Assembly (NCBI GenBank): GCA_020161795.1
Contig: JAIUOR010000020.1
Location: 1-64,000, forward strand
DNA: 64,000 nt
Source of the DNA: Actinomycetota bacterium
GTDB lineage: Bacteria; Actinomycetota; Actinomycetes; Propionibacteriales; Propionibacteriaceae
Direction of reading: 5' to 3'
How positions within the stretch are numbered: position 1 is the stretch's first letter; each line of letters starts with the position of its first letter. Shown here in pieces: positions 43,987 to 56,797 of this stretch. Below the pieces are notes generated by a model. The model was not told where the DNA came from, ran no database searches, and was given only the letters and a program-made list of their open reading frames with translations. A program made the position numbers and the translations under genes.

Positions 43987-46791
43987 GTGGCCAAGGTCCG
44001 CGTCTACGAGCTCGCCAAGGAGCTCGGGGTCGATAGCAAAGCTTTGCTGAAGACCATCAACGACATGGGAGAGTTCGTCCGGTCCGCCTCATCGACGATC
44101 GAGGCACCCGTCGAACGCCGCATCAAAGAGAAGTTCGCTGCCCAGGCAGCCGAGCCGACGACCGCCAAGCCCGCCGCGCCGGCACCCGCCAAGCCTGCTG
44201 CCCGAGCGGCCAAGCCCGCGGCGCCGGCCGAGCCGGCCGCGCCCGCAGCCGCGGCTCCGGCCCCGGAAGCGACGCCGAAACCGGCACCCGCGCCCCAGGC
44301 CGCTCCGGCGCGCCCGGCGACCCCACCGGCAGCCCGGCCCTCGTCGCCCGCCGCGGCGACCCCCGGTGCCGCGACGCCGCGTCCGGCCGCGCCCGCCCCA
44401 CGTCCGGCTGCCGCCGGCTCCCCGACGCCGGGACCTCGTCCCGGGCCGCGTCCGGGCACCCCGGCCGCCGGTTCCCGCCGGCCCGGCACGCCCCGGCCCG
44501 GCAACAACCCGTTCGCGTCGAGCCAGGGGATGGGCGTACGCCGTCCGCGGCCCGAAGGCACCGGTACCGGCCAGGCCCGTCCCGGCGACCGCAGCGGTGG
44601 CCGTCCTGGTGAGAACCGGATGCCCCGCCCCGGTGGCACGGGAGGCCTGCCCGGCATGCCGCGGCCGAATCCCGCGATGATGCCGCAGCGCATGAACTCC
44701 GGGCTCGGTAGCACGCCGCGCGCCGGTGCCCGCCCCGGCGGCGCTCCCGGCGGTGGCCGCGGACGTCCGGGTGGCGCGCCGGGTCGCAGTGGCGGCGGTG
44801 GCGGCGCTCCCGGTGCCGGCCCGATCGGCGGTGGCCGCGGTGGCCGCGGCGGTCGCGGTGGCTCCGGCACCCAGGGTGCCTTCGGGCGTCCCGGCGGCCC
44901 GGCTCGCCGGGGACGCAAGTCGAAGAAGCAGCGCAGGCAGGAATTCGACCAGATGGAGGCGCCGTCGATTGGCGGCGTGCGCATCCGGCAGGGCGACGGG
45001 CAGACCGTCCGGCTCCGCCGCGGTGCCTCCCTGACCGACCTGGCCGAGAAGATCGGCGTCGAGCCGGCGTCGCTGGTGCAGGTGCTGTTCCATCTCGGCG
45101 AGATGGTGAACGCCACCCAGTCGGTGGCCGACGACACCCTGCAGGTGCTGGGTGCCGAGCTCAACTACAACATCGAGGTCGTCTCGCCCGAGGACGAGGA
45201 TCGCGAGCTGCTGGAGCGCTTCGACATCGAGTTCGGCGAGGACGCCGGTGGGGAGGAGGATCTGGAATCCCGCCCGCCGGTGGTCACCGTGATGGGTCAC
45301 GTCGACCACGGCAAGACCAAGCTGCTGGACGCGCTGCGCGACAGCAACGTGGTGGCGGGCGAGGCCGGCGGCATCACCCAGGCGATCGGCGCCTACCAGG
45401 TGGCCACCGAGGTGGACGGCCAGGAGCGCAAGATCACCTTCATCGACACCCCCGGTCACGAGGCGTTCACCACCATGCGTGCCCGCGGTGCCAAGTCGAC
45501 CGACATCGCCGTGCTGGTGGTGGCCGCCGACGACGGCGTGATGCCGCAGACGATCGAGGCGCTGAACCACGCCAAGGCGGCCGACGTGCCGATCGTGGTG
45601 GCGGTGAACAAGATCGACAAGGAGACCGCCGATCCGGTCAAGGTGCGCGGCCAGCTCACCGAGTTCGGCCTGGTGCCGGAGGAGTACGGCGGCGACACCA
45701 TGTTCGTCGACGTCTCGGCCGTCACCAAGCAGGGCCTGGACGAGCTGCAGGAGGCGATCATCCTGACCGCCGACGCCGCTCTGGACCTGCGCGCCAACCC
45801 CGACATGGACGCCCAGGGCGTCGCGATCGAGGCTCACCTCGACCGCGGTCGAGGCCCGGTGGCCACCGTCCTGGTACACCGTGGCACGCTGCGCGCCGGC
45901 GACTCGATCGTGGCCGGCTCGGCTCACGGCCGGGTCCGGGCGCTGATCAACGACCACGGCGAGACCGTCGACGAGGCGCCTCCGTCCATGCCGGTGCAGG
46001 TGCTCGGCCTGACCTCCGTGCCCGGTGCGGGCGACAACTTCCTGGTCGTCGAGGACGACCGGATGGCGCGCCAGATCGCCGAGCAGCGGGAGGCCCGGCA
46101 GCGGGCGGCCCTGCTGGCAAGGACCACCCGCCGGCGGACCCTGGAGGATCTCTTCAAGGAGATGCAGGAGGGCGAGACCCAGGAGCTGCGGCTCATCCTC
46201 AAGGGCGATTCGGCCGGTTCGGTCGAGGCGCTGGAGGATTCGCTGTCGCAGATCGACGTGGGCGACGAGGTCGTGCTGCGGGTCATCGACCGCGGCGTGG
46301 GCGCCATCACCGAGACCAACGTCTCGCTGGCGGCGGCCTCCGACGCGGTGATCATCGGCTTCAACGTCCGTCCGCAGGGCAAGGCCACCCAGATGGCCGA
46401 CGCCGCCGGCGTGGACATCCGGTACTACACGGTGATCTACGCGGCGATCGACGAGGTCGAGGCAGCTCTGAAGGGCATGCTGAAGCCGATCTTCGAGGAG
46501 CAGGTGCGCGGCCAGGCCGAGATCCGGGAGATCTTCAAGTCTTCCAAGATCGGTACCATCGCCGGGTGTAGGGTCATCGACGGCTCGATCCGGCGCAACG
46601 CGTCGGCTCGGCTGCTGCGTGACGGCATCGTGGTGCACACCTCGTCCATCGCCTCGCTGCGGCGGGAGAAGGACGACGTCACCGAGGTCCGCGAGGGCTA
46701 CGAGTGCGGCATGACGCTGGCCGACTACTCCGATATCAAGGTCGGCGACATCATCGAGACCTTCGAGATGGTGGAGAAGCCGCGCAACTGA
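43987..46791 (+). CDS. infB: Translation initiation factor IF-2
   Basis: 934 residues from GTG. N-terminal IF2N domain ([21 protein letters not shown]), then a very long Pro/Ala- then Gly/Arg-rich linker (about 55-310). A second IF2N segment follows, then the GTPase domain with GHVDHGKT (from 437), DTPGHEAF, and NKID; domains II-IV complete the C-terminus. Brings initiator tRNA to the 30S subunit. The linker has extreme G+C and repeats of P-A and G-R type. Confidence 0.98.
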   Translation: MAKVRVYELAKELGVDSKALLKTINDMGEFVRSASSTIEAPVERRIKEKFAAQAAEPTTAKPAAPAPAKPAARAAKPAAPAEPAAPAAAAPAPEATPKPAPAPQAAPARPATPPAARPSSPAAATPGAATPRPAAPAPRPAAAGSPTPGPRPGPRPGTPAAGSRRPGTPRPGNNPFASSQGMGVRRPRPEGTGTGQARPGDRSGGRPGENRMPRPGGTGGLPGMPRPNPAMMPQRMNSGLGSTPRAGARPGGAPGGGRGRPGGAPGRSGGGGGAPGAGPIGGGRGGRGGRGGSGTQGAFGRPGGPARRGRKSKKQRRQEFDQMEAPSIGGVRIRQGDGQTVRLRRGASLTDLAEKIGVEPASLVQVLFHLGEMVNATQSVADDTLQVLGAELNYNIEVVSPEDEDRELLERFDIEFGEDAGGEEDLESRPPVVTVMGHVDHGKTKLLDALRDSNVVAGEAGGITQAIGAYQVATEVDGQERKITFIDTPGHEAFTTMRARGAKSTDIAVLVVAADDGVMPQTIEALNHAKAADVPIVVAVNKIDKETADPVKVRGQLTEFGLVPEEYGGDTMFVDVSAVTKQGLDELQEAIILTADAALDLRANPDMDAQGVAIEAHLDRGRGPVATVLVHRGTLRAGDSIVAGSAHGRVRALINDHGETVDEAPPSMPVQVLGLTSVPGAGDNFLVVEDDRMARQIAEQREARQRAALLARTTRRRTLEDLFKEMQEGETQELRLILKGDSAGSVEALEDSLSQIDVGDEVVLRVIDRGVGAITETNVSLAAASDAVIIGFNVRPQGKATQMADAAGVDIRYYTVIYAAIDEVEAALKGMLKPIFEEQVRGQAEIREIFKSSKIGTIAGCRVIDGSIRRNASARLLRDGIVVHTSSIASLRREKDDVTEVREGYECGMTLADYSDIKVGDIIETFEMVEKPRN

Positions 46792-46805
46792 GCAGGACGG
46801 CGGCT

Positions 46806-46830
46806 GAGACTCACGCGCGGCGTGAGTCTC
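46806..46830 (+). terminator. Perfect 11-bp hairpin between infB and rbfA
   Basis: GAGACTCACGC (46806-46816) and GCGTGAGTCTC (46820-46830) pair perfectly around GCG. No T tract follows (GAAGCCCC). Either a U-less terminator, an attenuator or an mRNA processing/stability element in the 124-nt gap before rbfA. Confidence 0.55.
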
Positions 46831-46915
46831 GAAGCCCCGGTCCTTGGAGGCTCGGCCACCAACCGACCTCGGGGGCCGGGGCTGCCGCCGCTTCACGCAC
46901 TGAGAGGAGAGGTGG

Positions 46916-47353
46916 ATGACAAACCCGTATCGGGCCAAGACGGCCGAGCAGATCAAGGTGATCGTGGCCGGCATGCTGGAACGCCGGATCAAGGATCCGC
47001 GGCTCGGCTTCGTCACGGTGACGGACGTGCGGCTCACCGGCGACGGCCGGGAAGCGACCGTCTTCTACACCGTCCTGGGCGACGCCGAGGCGCGGGCCGA
47101 CTCCGCCGTGGCGCTGGCCTCGGCCACCGGCCTGCTGCGCTCGACCGTCGGCAAGCAACTGGGCCTGAAGTTCACCCCGACGCTCACCTTCGTGCTCGAC
47201 GCCGTCGAGGAGGAGGCCGCCCAGATCGAGGAGGCGCTCGCCCGGGCCAAGGCCCGGGATGCCGAGGTCGCCGCCCAGGCCGCCGGGGCCAGCTACGCCG
47301 GCGACCCGGATCCCTACCGGAAGCCGGATGCGGACGAGGTCGCGGTTGACTGA
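46916..47353 (+). CDS. rbfA: Ribosome-binding factor A
   Basis: 145 residues from ATG, with GAGAGGAGAGG upstream. KH-like 30S maturation factor; core [43 protein letters not shown] is typical. Acidic/Ala-rich tail. Overlaps truB. In many actinobacteria a DHH phosphoesterase gene lies between rbfA and truB; here it is absent. Confidence 0.95.
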   Translation: MTNPYRAKTAEQIKVIVAGMLERRIKDPRLGFVTVTDVRLTGDGREATVFYTVLGDAEARADSAVALASATGLLRSTVGKQLGLKFTPTLTFVLDAVEEEAAQIEEALARAKARDAEVAAQAAGASYAGDPDPYRKPDADEVAVD

Positions 47354-48242
47354 CGGCCTGATCGTCGTCGACAAGCCGGCCGGCTGGACCTCCCATCAGG
47401 TCGTCGGCCGGCTTCGTCGCATCCTCGGCACCCGTAAGGTCGGCCACGCCGGCACCCTGGATCCGATGGCCACCGGCGTGCTGCTGGTGGGTGTCGGACG
47501 GGCGACCCGGCTGCTGGGCCACCTGGCGCTCACCGACAAGAGCTACGACGCCACCATCCGGCTCGGCGCGGCGACCACCACCGACGACGCCGAGGGCGAG
47601 GTGACCGAGGCCCGTGGCGCCGACGGGCTGGAGCAGGCACGGATCGAGGCTGCGATGGCCTCCTACCGGGGCCGGATCTCGCAGGTGCCCTCGGCCGTGT
47701 CGGCGATCAAGGTGAACGGCCAGCGTGCCTACGCCCGCGTCCGGGCCGGCGAGCAGGTCGAACTGGCCGCCCGCGAGGTGACCGTCTCCCGCTTCGACAT
47801 CGTCCGGATCAGCTCGGCGCCCGGCACCGGCTCGACGATCTATACAGATGTAGAGGCCACTGTCAACTGCTCCTCGGGAACCTACATCCGCGCGCTGGCC
47901 CGCGACCTGGGACGCGATCTCGGGGTGGGCGGTCATCTCACCGCGTTACGGCGCACCCGGGTCGGTCCGTTCACCCTGGCCGAACCGCATTTGCCGCCGG
48001 AGGCGCTGGACGTACCGGACGGCTCCCCGGTGCCGCTGCTGAGCCCGGCGGAGGTCGCCCGGCGCTGCTTCCCGGTCGTCGAACTGGACGAGGCCACGGC
48101 GGTCGGCGTCCGTCACGGGCAGCCGCTCGCGCAACCGGTGCCGGCCGACCCCACGGCCCTGCTGGCCGACGGGGAGTTGCTGGCCCTCTATCGTCCCAAG
48201 GGCGACGGGGCCACGCCGGTGGCCGTGTTCGTGGCCGGCTGA
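47328..48242 (+). CDS. truB: tRNA pseudouridine-55 synthase
   Basis: 304 residues from ATG 47328; TTG 47346 (giving [14 protein letters not shown], closer to the family start, with GAGG before it) is an alternative. Makes pseudouridine 55 in the tRNA T-loop. Catalytic aspartate D45 in [15 protein letters not shown], and the [21 protein letters not shown] segment are clear. C-terminal PUA-like part. Overlaps rbfA by 26 nt, or 8 nt with the TTG start. Confidence 0.94.
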   Translation: MRTRSRLTDGLIVVDKPAGWTSHQVVGRLRRILGTRKVGHAGTLDPMATGVLLVGVGRATRLLGHLALTDKSYDATIRLGAATTTDDAEGEVTEARGADGLEQARIEAAMASYRGRISQVPSAVSAIKVNGQRAYARVRAGEQVELAAREVTVSRFDIVRISSAPGTGSTIYTDVEATVNCSSGTYIRALARDLGRDLGVGGHLTALRRTRVGPFTLAEPHLPPEALDVPDGSPVPLLSPAEVARRCFPVVELDEATAVGVRHGQPLAQPVPADPTALLADGELLALYRPKGDGATPVAVFVAG

Positions 48243-48282
48243 GCCGGGTTGTATCGTTCGCGATGTCTAGGAAAGGTGGCCA

Positions 48283-49209
48283 GTGGAGCGCTCGGTAGTC
48301 GTCATCGGCAACTTCGATGGGGTGCATCCCGGCCACCTGGCCGTCCTGGCGGAGGCCCGCGGCCGGGAGCCCGGCCTGCCGCTGATCGTCGTCACCTTCT
48401 GGCCCCACCCGGTCTCCGTGCTGCGACCGGAGGTGGGCCCGATGCTGCTCACCGGCCTGGAGGAGCGGATCGAGCTGCTGACCGGTGCGGGTGCGGATCG
48501 GGTGGAGGTCGTGACCTTCACCCCGGAGCTGGCCGCCTGGTCGCCGCAGCGTTTCGTCGACGACATCGTGCTGCCGCTCAACCCCGCCCGCGTCGTGGTG
48601 GGGGCGAACTTCCGATTCGGCCACCGCGCCGCCGGTACCGTGGAGACCCTGCGCGAGCCGGCCGCCGGACGGTTCGAGGTCGAGGGCATCACCCTGGTGC
48701 GCTACGGCGACGAGGAGACCTGTTCGACGCTGATCCGGGAGGCCCTGGCCGCGGGTGAGGTGGCGCACGCCGCCGAGCATCTCGGCCGGCCGTTCGCCTT
48801 CCGCGGGATCGTCGCCCACGGTGACCGTCGGGGCCGGGAGCTGGGGTTCCCGACCGCCAACCTCCCCGTCCCGGCCGCCCTGGCCTGCCCCGAGGACGGG
48901 GTGTACGCCGGCTGGCTGACCCGCCGCGACCACCTCGACGCGCACGGGGAGCCGTTGCCGACAGGGGAGCCGCCGCAGCGCTGGCCGGCTGCCATCTCGG
49001 TGGGCACCAATCCGACCTTCGACGGGATCGACCGCCGGGTGGAGTCCTACGTGCTCGACCGCGACGACCTGGAGCTCTACGACGCCCCCGTGGTGGTCGA
49101 GTTCATCGACCGGATCCGCGGTCAGATCCGGTTCGACAGCATCGACGGGTTGATCGTCCAGATGGCCGACGACGTGGAGCGGACGCGCCGCGTGCTGGGC
49201 CTGAGCTGA
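48283..49209 (+). CDS. ribF: Bifunctional riboflavin kinase/FAD synthetase
   Basis: 308 residues from GTG, with AAAGGTGG upstream. N-terminal FMN adenylyltransferase domain (GNFDGVHPGHLAVL, 6-19), C-terminal flavokinase domain (GRELGFPTANL, SVGTNPTFDG). Produces FMN and FAD. Standard neighbour of truB; a possible TATCGT -10 lies in the 40-nt gap. Confidence 0.95.
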   Translation: MERSVVVIGNFDGVHPGHLAVLAEARGREPGLPLIVVTFWPHPVSVLRPEVGPMLLTGLEERIELLTGAGADRVEVVTFTPELAAWSPQRFVDDIVLPLNPARVVVGANFRFGHRAAGTVETLREPAAGRFEVEGITLVRYGDEETCSTLIREALAAGEVAHAAEHLGRPFAFRGIVAHGDRRGRELGFPTANLPVPAALACPEDGVYAGWLTRRDHLDAHGEPLPTGEPPQRWPAAISVGTNPTFDGIDRRVESYVLDRDDLELYDAPVVVEFIDRIRGQIRFDSIDGLIVQMADDVERTRRVLGLS

Positions 49210-49215
49210 CCCCGG

Positions 49216-49707
49216 TCAGTGGGCGAGCAGCGACTTGCGGTAGACCGCGTCGTGCCGCTCGGTGACCTGGGTGGCGCCGGCGGCGTCCACGACCTCATAG
49301 CTGGTGAGCAGGTGATCCCCGGTGGGGGTGTAGTCCAGCCCGATGTACATCGGGATTGCAGCGGCGTTGTCCGGGTCGACCCGTAGGAAGACCTCGACGA
49401 AGTCGCGCTCGCGGGCGCTGTTCTCCAGGTAGCGGGTGAGCGCTCGACCGGCGCCCAGCCGCCGGAACTCCGGGTAGACCCACAGGCTCTTCAACTCCGG
49501 GCAGAGCTCGCTCTCCGGATTGCAGTCCAGCACGCAGAAGCCCAGCAGCACGTCGCCCTGCTCGGCGACGGCGAAGAGATAGTCACCGGCCTGCTGGCGC
49601 TGGAAATGCCGTAGCGCCAGATGCGCGTCCGGATGCGCCTCGCGGGAATGCAGCACGGGCAGATCCTCCGCTGCAGCGAGCCGGACGGTGATCAGGTCGG
49701 CGGGCAT
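49216..49707 (-). CDS. GNAT family N-acetyltransferase
   Basis: 163 residues from ATG 49707, with GGAG 5 nt upstream; a 21-residue longer start at 49770 is less likely. GNAT acetyl-CoA loop in LWVYPEFRRLGAGRALTRYLE and a C-terminal AAIPMYIGLDYTP helix. Substrate unknown. Convergent with ribF, 6 nt apart. Confidence 0.85.
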   Translation of the reverse strand: MPADLITVRLAAAEDLPVLHSREAHPDAHLALRHFQRQQAGDYLFAVAEQGDVLLGFCVLDCNPESELCPELKSLWVYPEFRRLGAGRALTRYLENSARERDFVEVFLRVDPDNAAAIPMYIGLDYTPTGDHLLTSYEVVDAAGATQVTERHDAVYRKSLLAH

Positions 49708-49878
49708 ACGCACTCCGATGGTCGGCGAAGGGACAACTCCAGTGTTCCCGGTCGATCGTGCCGGGCGCAACGTGTCTTGCCCATCGGGCGCGCGGCAATG
49801 CGGGCAAACGAGGTTTGGCCCCGCGGCTGTGAGGCAGCTGCTAATAGGCTGTGCGTACCATCACCAGGAGGAATCATC

Positions 49879-50673
49879 ATGAGGATCATCGGCGCACTCG
49901 CCGTCGGTACCGTCGGCATCGCCCTGCTGACCGGCTGCGGCGCCCCTGCCCCATCCACCCCGTCCGCTCCCACCACGACCCCGCCGGCGGCCACCACCCC
50001 GGCACCCGCACCGTCGGAGACGACTCCCGCCGCGCCGAGCGGCGGCTCGGACATCTCCGTGGAGGAGTTCCTGCAGCGCGTGAATCGCGCCGAGATGAAG
50101 ACCTACACCGTGGACATGGACATGTCCACGGAGGTCGAGGGGACGCCGATGACGATGACGACGTCCGGCAGCTTCGACAACAGCGACCCGGAGAACCCGC
50201 GCTCCCACATGAAGATGAACGTCATGGGCATGGAGATGGAGATGATCCTCGTCGACGGGGACGCCTTCCTGAAGGCCGCGATGCTCGGCGACCAGTGGAT
50301 GAAGATGGATCCCAAGGATGCTGCGGAGCTGGCTGGCTCCTCCAGCGTCGACATGGCGCAGTGGACGCAGGACTACGGCAAGAACCTCGAGTCGGTGGAG
50401 TTCGTCGGTGACGAGACGCTCGACGGCATCGCCGTCTCCCACTACCGGCTCACGATGAACCCCGAGGCGCTGCAGGATCTCGGCGTGGACGACGCCTCCT
50501 TCGAGGTGACCGATGCCGTCGTCGACGTCTGGCTCGACGGCGAGGGTTTCACCCGCCAGTTCGCCATGGACATGAAGGGCGAGGTGCCCATCACCATGAC
50601 CACCACGATGGACAACTTCAACGAGCCGGTGACCATCGAGGCGCCGAAGGACTGGGTGGAGATGCCCAAGTAG
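49879..50673 (+). CDS. LppX/LprAFG-like lipoprotein, methionine-rich
   Basis: 264 residues from ATG 49879 (AGGAGGAA before it). Lipoprotein signal with LLTGC (Cys20), a Thr/Pro/Ala linker (25-55), then one domain resembling LppX/LprG (half-barrel with a lipid-binding cavity), ending IEAPKDWVEMPK. Unusual methionine-rich runs such as HMKMNVMGMEMEMI (about 110-124). Homologues carry lipids or glycolipids across the envelope. A TAGGCT -10 is at 49845-49850. Confidence 0.82.
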   Translation: MRIIGALAVGTVGIALLTGCGAPAPSTPSAPTTTPPAATTPAPAPSETTPAAPSGGSDISVEEFLQRVNRAEMKTYTVDMDMSTEVEGTPMTMTTSGSFDNSDPENPRSHMKMNVMGMEMEMILVDGDAFLKAAMLGDQWMKMDPKDAAELAGSSSVDMAQWTQDYGKNLESVEFVGDETLDGIAVSHYRLTMNPEALQDLGVDDASFEVTDAVVDVWLDGEGFTRQFAMDMKGEVPITMTTTMDNFNEPVTIEAPKDWVEMPK

Positions 50674-50687
50674 GAGCAGGACAACAC

Positions 50688-50719
50688 GAAGGGCCGTCAC
50701 CGTCAGGTGGCGGCCCTTC
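50688..50719. terminator. Bidirectional intrinsic terminator
   Basis: GAAGGGCCGTCACC (50688-50701) pairs with GGTGGCGGCCCTTC (50706-50719) over 14 bp with one G-U, loop GTCA. Lies between the convergent lipoprotein and pntB genes, so it can end both. T-rich tract is poor on plus, better on minus (GTGTTGTCC). Confidence 0.8.
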
Positions 50720-50731
50720 GTCGCGGTTGGA

Positions 50732-52162
50732 TCAGCCCAGCGCCTTCAGGATGTCGTCCACCCGCTGCTTGGCGTCGCCGAACAGCATCTGGGTGTTCTC
50801 CTTGAAGAACAGCGGGTTCTGGACGCCGGCGTAGCCGGTGGCCATCGACCGCTTGAAGACGATCACGTTGTCGGCCTTCCACACCTCCAGCACCGGCATC
50901 CCGGCGATGGGGGAGTTGGGGTCGTCCAGGGCGGCCGGGTTGACGGTGTCGTTGGCGCCGATCACCAGCACCACGTCGGTGCCGGGGAAGTCGTCGTTGA
51001 TCTCGTCCATCTCCAGCACGATGTCGTAGGGCACGTGCGCCTCGGCCAGCAGGACGTTCATGTGGCCCGGCAGACGACCGGCGACCGGGTGGACGCCGAA
51101 CCGGACGTCGATGCCATGGGCCCGCAGCTTCGCCGTCAGGTCGGCCACCGGATACTGCGCCTTCGCCACCGCCATGCCGTAGCCCGGCGTGATGATCACC
51201 GACTTGGCGTTCCACAGCAACTCGGCCGCGCCGGCGGCGTCGATCTCGCGGTGCTCGCCCTGCTCCTCCTCACCGGAGCTGACCTTGCCGCCGTCGGAGC
51301 CGAAGCCGCCCAGGATCACCGAGATGAAGGAACGGTTCATCGCCCGGCACATGATGTAGGACAGGATGGCGCCGGAGGAGCCGACCAGCGAGCCGGTGAT
51401 GATCAGCAGGTTGTTGTTCAGCATGAACCCGGCGGCTGCCGCGGCCCAGCCCGAGTAGGAGTTGAGCATCGACACGACGACGGGCATGTCGCCGCCACCG
51501 ATCGCCGCCACCATGTGGAAGCCGAGGGCGAAGCCGATGACCGCGATCGCGATGATCAGCACCCAGCCCAGCGTGGCGTTCTGCTCGCCCGCGATAACGA
51601 ACCAGATCATCAGCGCGAAGAAGAGCAGGAAGGCGCCGATGTTGAGCAGGTTGCGTCCCGGCAGGGTCAGCGGACGGGACTTCATCTTGGCCGAGAGCTT
51701 GAGGTAGGCCACCACCGATCCGGTGAAGGTGTAGGCGCCGATCAGGACGCCGAGCGCCACCTCGACCATGTGCACCGCGTCCCCGTGCCCTTCGGCGACG
51801 GCGAAGGAGTTGAAGCCGACCAGCACGGCCGCCATGCCCACGAAGGAGTGGAAGGCGGCGATCAGTTCGGGCATCTGGGTCATCTCGACCTTGCGGGCGA
51901 TCGGCGTGCCGATCACCGCGCCGATCGCGAGCACGGCGGCGATCAGCAGCAGGGTGACCACCGGCGAGAGCCGATCCGGCTCGGTCGCCGACATGTTGAC
52001 CGAATGGATGATCGTGGCGATCAGGGCCAGCGCCATGCCGACCATGCCGGCCAGATTGCCCATCCGGGCGGTGGTCTGCTTGGACAGCCCGGCCAGGGAG
52101 AGGATGAACAGCACCCCGGCAACGATGTAGAGCCCCTGGATGAAACCGAGCAGCATGCTCAT
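50732..52162 (-). CDS. pntB: NAD(P) transhydrogenase subunit beta
   Basis: 476 residues. Proton-translocating transhydrogenase beta subunit: about eight or nine membrane helices (1-285), then the NADP(H)-binding domain III with [39 protein letters not shown] and [12 protein letters not shown]. Couples proton entry to NADPH formation. Overlaps pntA by 4 nt. Confidence 0.96.
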   Translation of the reverse strand: MSMLLGFIQGLYIVAGVLFILSLAGLSKQTTARMGNLAGMVGMALALIATIIHSVNMSATEPDRLSPVVTLLLIAAVLAIGAVIGTPIARKVEMTQMPELIAAFHSFVGMAAVLVGFNSFAVAEGHGDAVHMVEVALGVLIGAYTFTGSVVAYLKLSAKMKSRPLTLPGRNLLNIGAFLLFFALMIWFVIAGEQNATLGWVLIIAIAVIGFALGFHMVAAIGGGDMPVVVSMLNSYSGWAAAAAGFMLNNNLLIITGSLVGSSGAILSYIMCRAMNRSFISVILGGFGSDGGKVSSGEEEQGEHREIDAAGAAELLWNAKSVIITPGYGMAVAKAQYPVADLTAKLRAHGIDVRFGVHPVAGRLPGHMNVLLAEAHVPYDIVLEMDEINDDFPGTDVVLVIGANDTVNPAALDDPNSPIAGMPVLEVWKADNVIVFKRSMATGYAGVQNPLFFKENTQMLFGDAKQRVDDILKALG

Positions 52163-53709
52163 GCCTCCTTCTTGAACATGCTGAGCATCCGGTACGACAC
52201 CAGGAACCCGCCGAAGATGTTGATGGCCGCGATGGTGGCCGCGATGAACGACATCACCAGCACCGCGATATTGGTCGAGCCCAACTGGAGGAGCGCCCCG
52301 ACCAGGATGATGCCCGAGATGGCATTGGTCTGCGCCATCAGCGGAGTGTGCAGCGAGTGCGAGACGCCGCTGACCACGTAGAAGCCGACCACCACGGCCA
52401 GCGCGAACACCGTGAAGGCGCCCACGAAGCTCGCCGGCGAGAAGGTGACCGCGAGGATCACCAGGGCCGCCGCGATCACCGACGCCACCAGCCGGCGCTT
52501 GCCGCGGGCCGCGGCCTCGGTCGCCTCACGAGCGGCCTTGGCCTCCGGATCCTCCACCGGGGCGGCAGCGACGGCGGCGGGCGCCGCCGACACCTGAACC
52601 GGTGGCGGTGGCCAGAGCGCCTCGCCGCCGCGCACCACGGTCATGCCGCGCAGTACGACGTCGTCCAGGTCGAGCACCAGCTCGCCGTCCTTCTCCGGCG
52701 TGAGCAGCTTGAACAGGTTGACCACGTTGGTGCCGTACAGCTGCGAGGCCTGGGTGGGGAGGCGGCCGGCCAGATCGGTGTAGCCGATAATCTTCACGCC
52801 GTTGGCGGTGACCACCAGTTCGTCCGGCTTCGAGCCGGCGACGTTGCCGCCGTTGGAGGCGGCCATGTCGACGATCACCGAGCCGGGCCTCATCGAGGCC
52901 ACCATCTCCTCGGTGATCAGCCGGGGCGCGGGGCGTCCGGGGATCAGCGCGGTGGTGATGATGATGTCGACGTCCTTGGCCTGCGCGGCGTAGAGCGCGG
53001 CGGCGGCCCGGTTGAAGTCGTCGCTGGTCTCCTTGGCGTAGCCGTCGGTGGAGACCTGCTGCTCCACCTCGACCGCCAGGAACTCGCCACCCATCGACTG
53101 CACCTGCTCGGCCACCTCGGGACGGGCGTCTGTGGCGCGGACGATCGCGCCCAGCGACTTCGCCGTGCCGATCGCTGCCAGCCCGGCCACGCCGGCGCCG
53201 GCGACCAGCACCTTCGCCGGCGGTACCTTGCCCGCGGCGGTCACCTGGCCGGTGAAGAAGGAGCCGAACTCGTTGGCCGCCTCGACCACCGCGCGGTAGC
53301 CGGCGATATTGGCCATCGAGGACAGCACGTCCAGCGCCTGCGCGCGGGAGATGCGGGGAACCGCGTCCATCGCCAGCACGGTGAGGTTGCGCCGGCCCAG
53401 CTTCTCGACCAGTTCGGGGCTGCGCGCCGGCGCGATCAGCGAGATCAGCGTGGCCCCGTCCGGCAGCAGGGCGAGCTCATCGTCGGTGGGGGCGTTGATC
53501 TTGGCCACGATCGGGCCGGTCCAGGCGCTCGCCCGGTCGACGATGGTCGCGCCCGCCGCCTCGTAGTCGGCGTCCGGGTAGGACGATTTCGCCCCGGCAC
53601 CCGCCTCCACTGCCACCTCGTACCCGAGTTTGATCAACTGAGCTACGGTCTTCGGGGTGGCAGCGACGCGTGTCTCGCCGCCAGGCTCCCGGGGAATCCC
53701 GATCCGCAT
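52159..53709 (-). CDS. pntA: NAD(P) transhydrogenase subunit alpha (fused)
   Basis: 516 residues, E. coli-like fused alpha: NAD-binding domain I (1-365; [19 protein letters not shown] start, [22 protein letters not shown]), Pro/Ala/Glu linker, then four membrane helices (about 400-510). Many actinobacteria split this into PntAA and PntAB. The pntAB pair sits between ribF and rpsO, an uncommon place. Confidence 0.95.
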   Translation of the reverse strand: MRIGIPREPGGETRVAATPKTVAQLIKLGYEVAVEAGAGAKSSYPDADYEAAGATIVDRASAWTGPIVAKINAPTDDELALLPDGATLISLIAPARSPELVEKLGRRNLTVLAMDAVPRISRAQALDVLSSMANIAGYRAVVEAANEFGSFFTGQVTAAGKVPPAKVLVAGAGVAGLAAIGTAKSLGAIVRATDARPEVAEQVQSMGGEFLAVEVEQQVSTDGYAKETSDDFNRAAAALYAAQAKDVDIIITTALIPGRPAPRLITEEMVASMRPGSVIVDMAASNGGNVAGSKPDELVVTANGVKIIGYTDLAGRLPTQASQLYGTNVVNLFKLLTPEKDGELVLDLDDVVLRGMTVVRGGEALWPPPPVQVSAAPAAVAAAPVEDPEAKAAREATEAAARGKRRLVASVIAAALVILAVTFSPASFVGAFTVFALAVVVGFYVVSGVSHSLHTPLMAQTNAISGIILVGALLQLGSTNIAVLVMSFIAATIAAINIFGGFLVSYRMLSMFKKEA

Positions 53710-53838
53710 CTTCGTGACGTGTCCTTCCAGTGATGCCGAATACGGCCAATGGGCGGCAGCCTAGTGGTTCCGGCGCGCGGTCTCGTGCCATCCGGGCAGC
53801 CTGGAAGGCCTGATTCGCGGTCGAAGCGGTGAACCCGG

Positions 53839-53844
53839 TACAGT
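53839..53844 (+). promoter_or_regulatory. -10 box of rpsO
   Basis: TACAGT about 120 nt before the rpsO start; no clear -35. The divergent gap 53710-53965 holds this and the pntA promoter region, no gene. Confidence 0.4.
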
Positions 53845-53965
53845 GGTGGCGCCGTCACATCGGCCGCGGAAGCCCAAGAGCTCCTGACGATCCTCGAGAT
53901 TTCGACATCGTGCCACCTGGCATCAGGAGCGCCGCGCAACGGGAAACCGAGAGGAGCAGCCCTTC

Positions 53966-54229
53966 ATGGATGCCGAGACCAAGCAGAAGATCATCGAAGA
54001 GTACGCCACCAAGCCTGGTGACACCGGGTCGCCGGACGTGCAGATCGCGCTGCTCACCAAGCGGATCGCCCACCTGACCGAACACCTCAAGCAGCACAAG
54101 GGCGACCACCACAGCCGCCGTGGGCTCATGCTGATGGTCGGCCAGCGGCGCCGCCTGCTCAACTACGTCGCCAAGCAGGACGTCGAGCACTACCGTTCGC
54201 TGATTGCCCGCCTCGGCCTGCGTCGGTGA
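53966..54229 (+). CDS. rpsO: 30S ribosomal protein S15
   Basis: 87 residues. Full S15 sequence: [42 protein letters not shown] and the [23 protein letters not shown] end. Binds the central domain of 16S rRNA. Followed by pnp, the order found throughout bacteria. Confidence 0.98.
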   Translation: MDAETKQKIIEEYATKPGDTGSPDVQIALLTKRIAHLTEHLKQHKGDHHSRRGLMLMVGQRRRLLNYVAKQDVEHYRSLIARLGLRR

Positions 54230-54244
54230 CACCGGAAACTCACA

Positions 54245-54277
54245 GATAGGGAGTGGCCCTCGCGGCCGCTCCCTATC
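54245..54277 (+). terminator. Long hairpin between rpsO and pnp
   Basis: GATAGGGAGTGGCC (54245-54258) pairs with GGCCGCTCCCTATC (54264-54277): 14 bp with one G-U, 5-nt loop. It starts 15 nt after rpsO and is followed by GGCATACC, no T tract. Position matches the rpsO terminator and RNase III site of E. coli, where PNPase autoregulates. The rest of 54278-54456 is pnp leader without a gene. Confidence 0.7.
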
Positions 54278-54456
54278 GGCATACCTGGGACGGAATCGTC
54301 CGCCCCGCACCTCACAACTCAACAACGCCGCCGCAGATCGCCTTCGGTCCTCGGTAGTGGCCTTCGGGGGCAGCCACCTTCATGGGGCTGGCTCCCGCGG
54401 GCCTCGATCGAAGACCGGGACGGGTACTGGCAGGTGGCCTCACCGAAAGGAAACCC

Positions 54457-56667
<2,211 letters not shown>

Positions 56668-56684
56668 TCGCCTGGTTCATCGTG

Positions 56685-56710
56685 AAGCGCCGCCCCTCGG
56701 GGCGGCGCTT
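56685..56710 (+). terminator. Intrinsic terminator of pnp
   Basis: AAGCGCCGCCC (56685-56695) pairs with GGGCGGCGCTT (56700-56710) around CTCG, then TCGCG. 18 nt after the pnp stop. Strong stem, weak T tract. Confidence 0.75.
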
Positions 56711-56797
56711 TCGCGTCCACCGGGCGTCCGGAATCTTGGGGGACAACTGATTCAGGAGTTTGGGTAGGGGCTGCTTTGATCAGCGTCCGCTTCGAAA

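Noticed and set aside
44366-45034. Extra ORFs in the infB linker region
   Set aside because: Alternate frames of the Pro/Ala and Gly/Arg low-complexity region; no start signals.
44089-47037. 982-codon open frame on the minus strand
   Set aside because: Antisense shadow of infB; the long stop-free run is a G+C effect and the translation is His/Asp/Val low-complexity with no domain.
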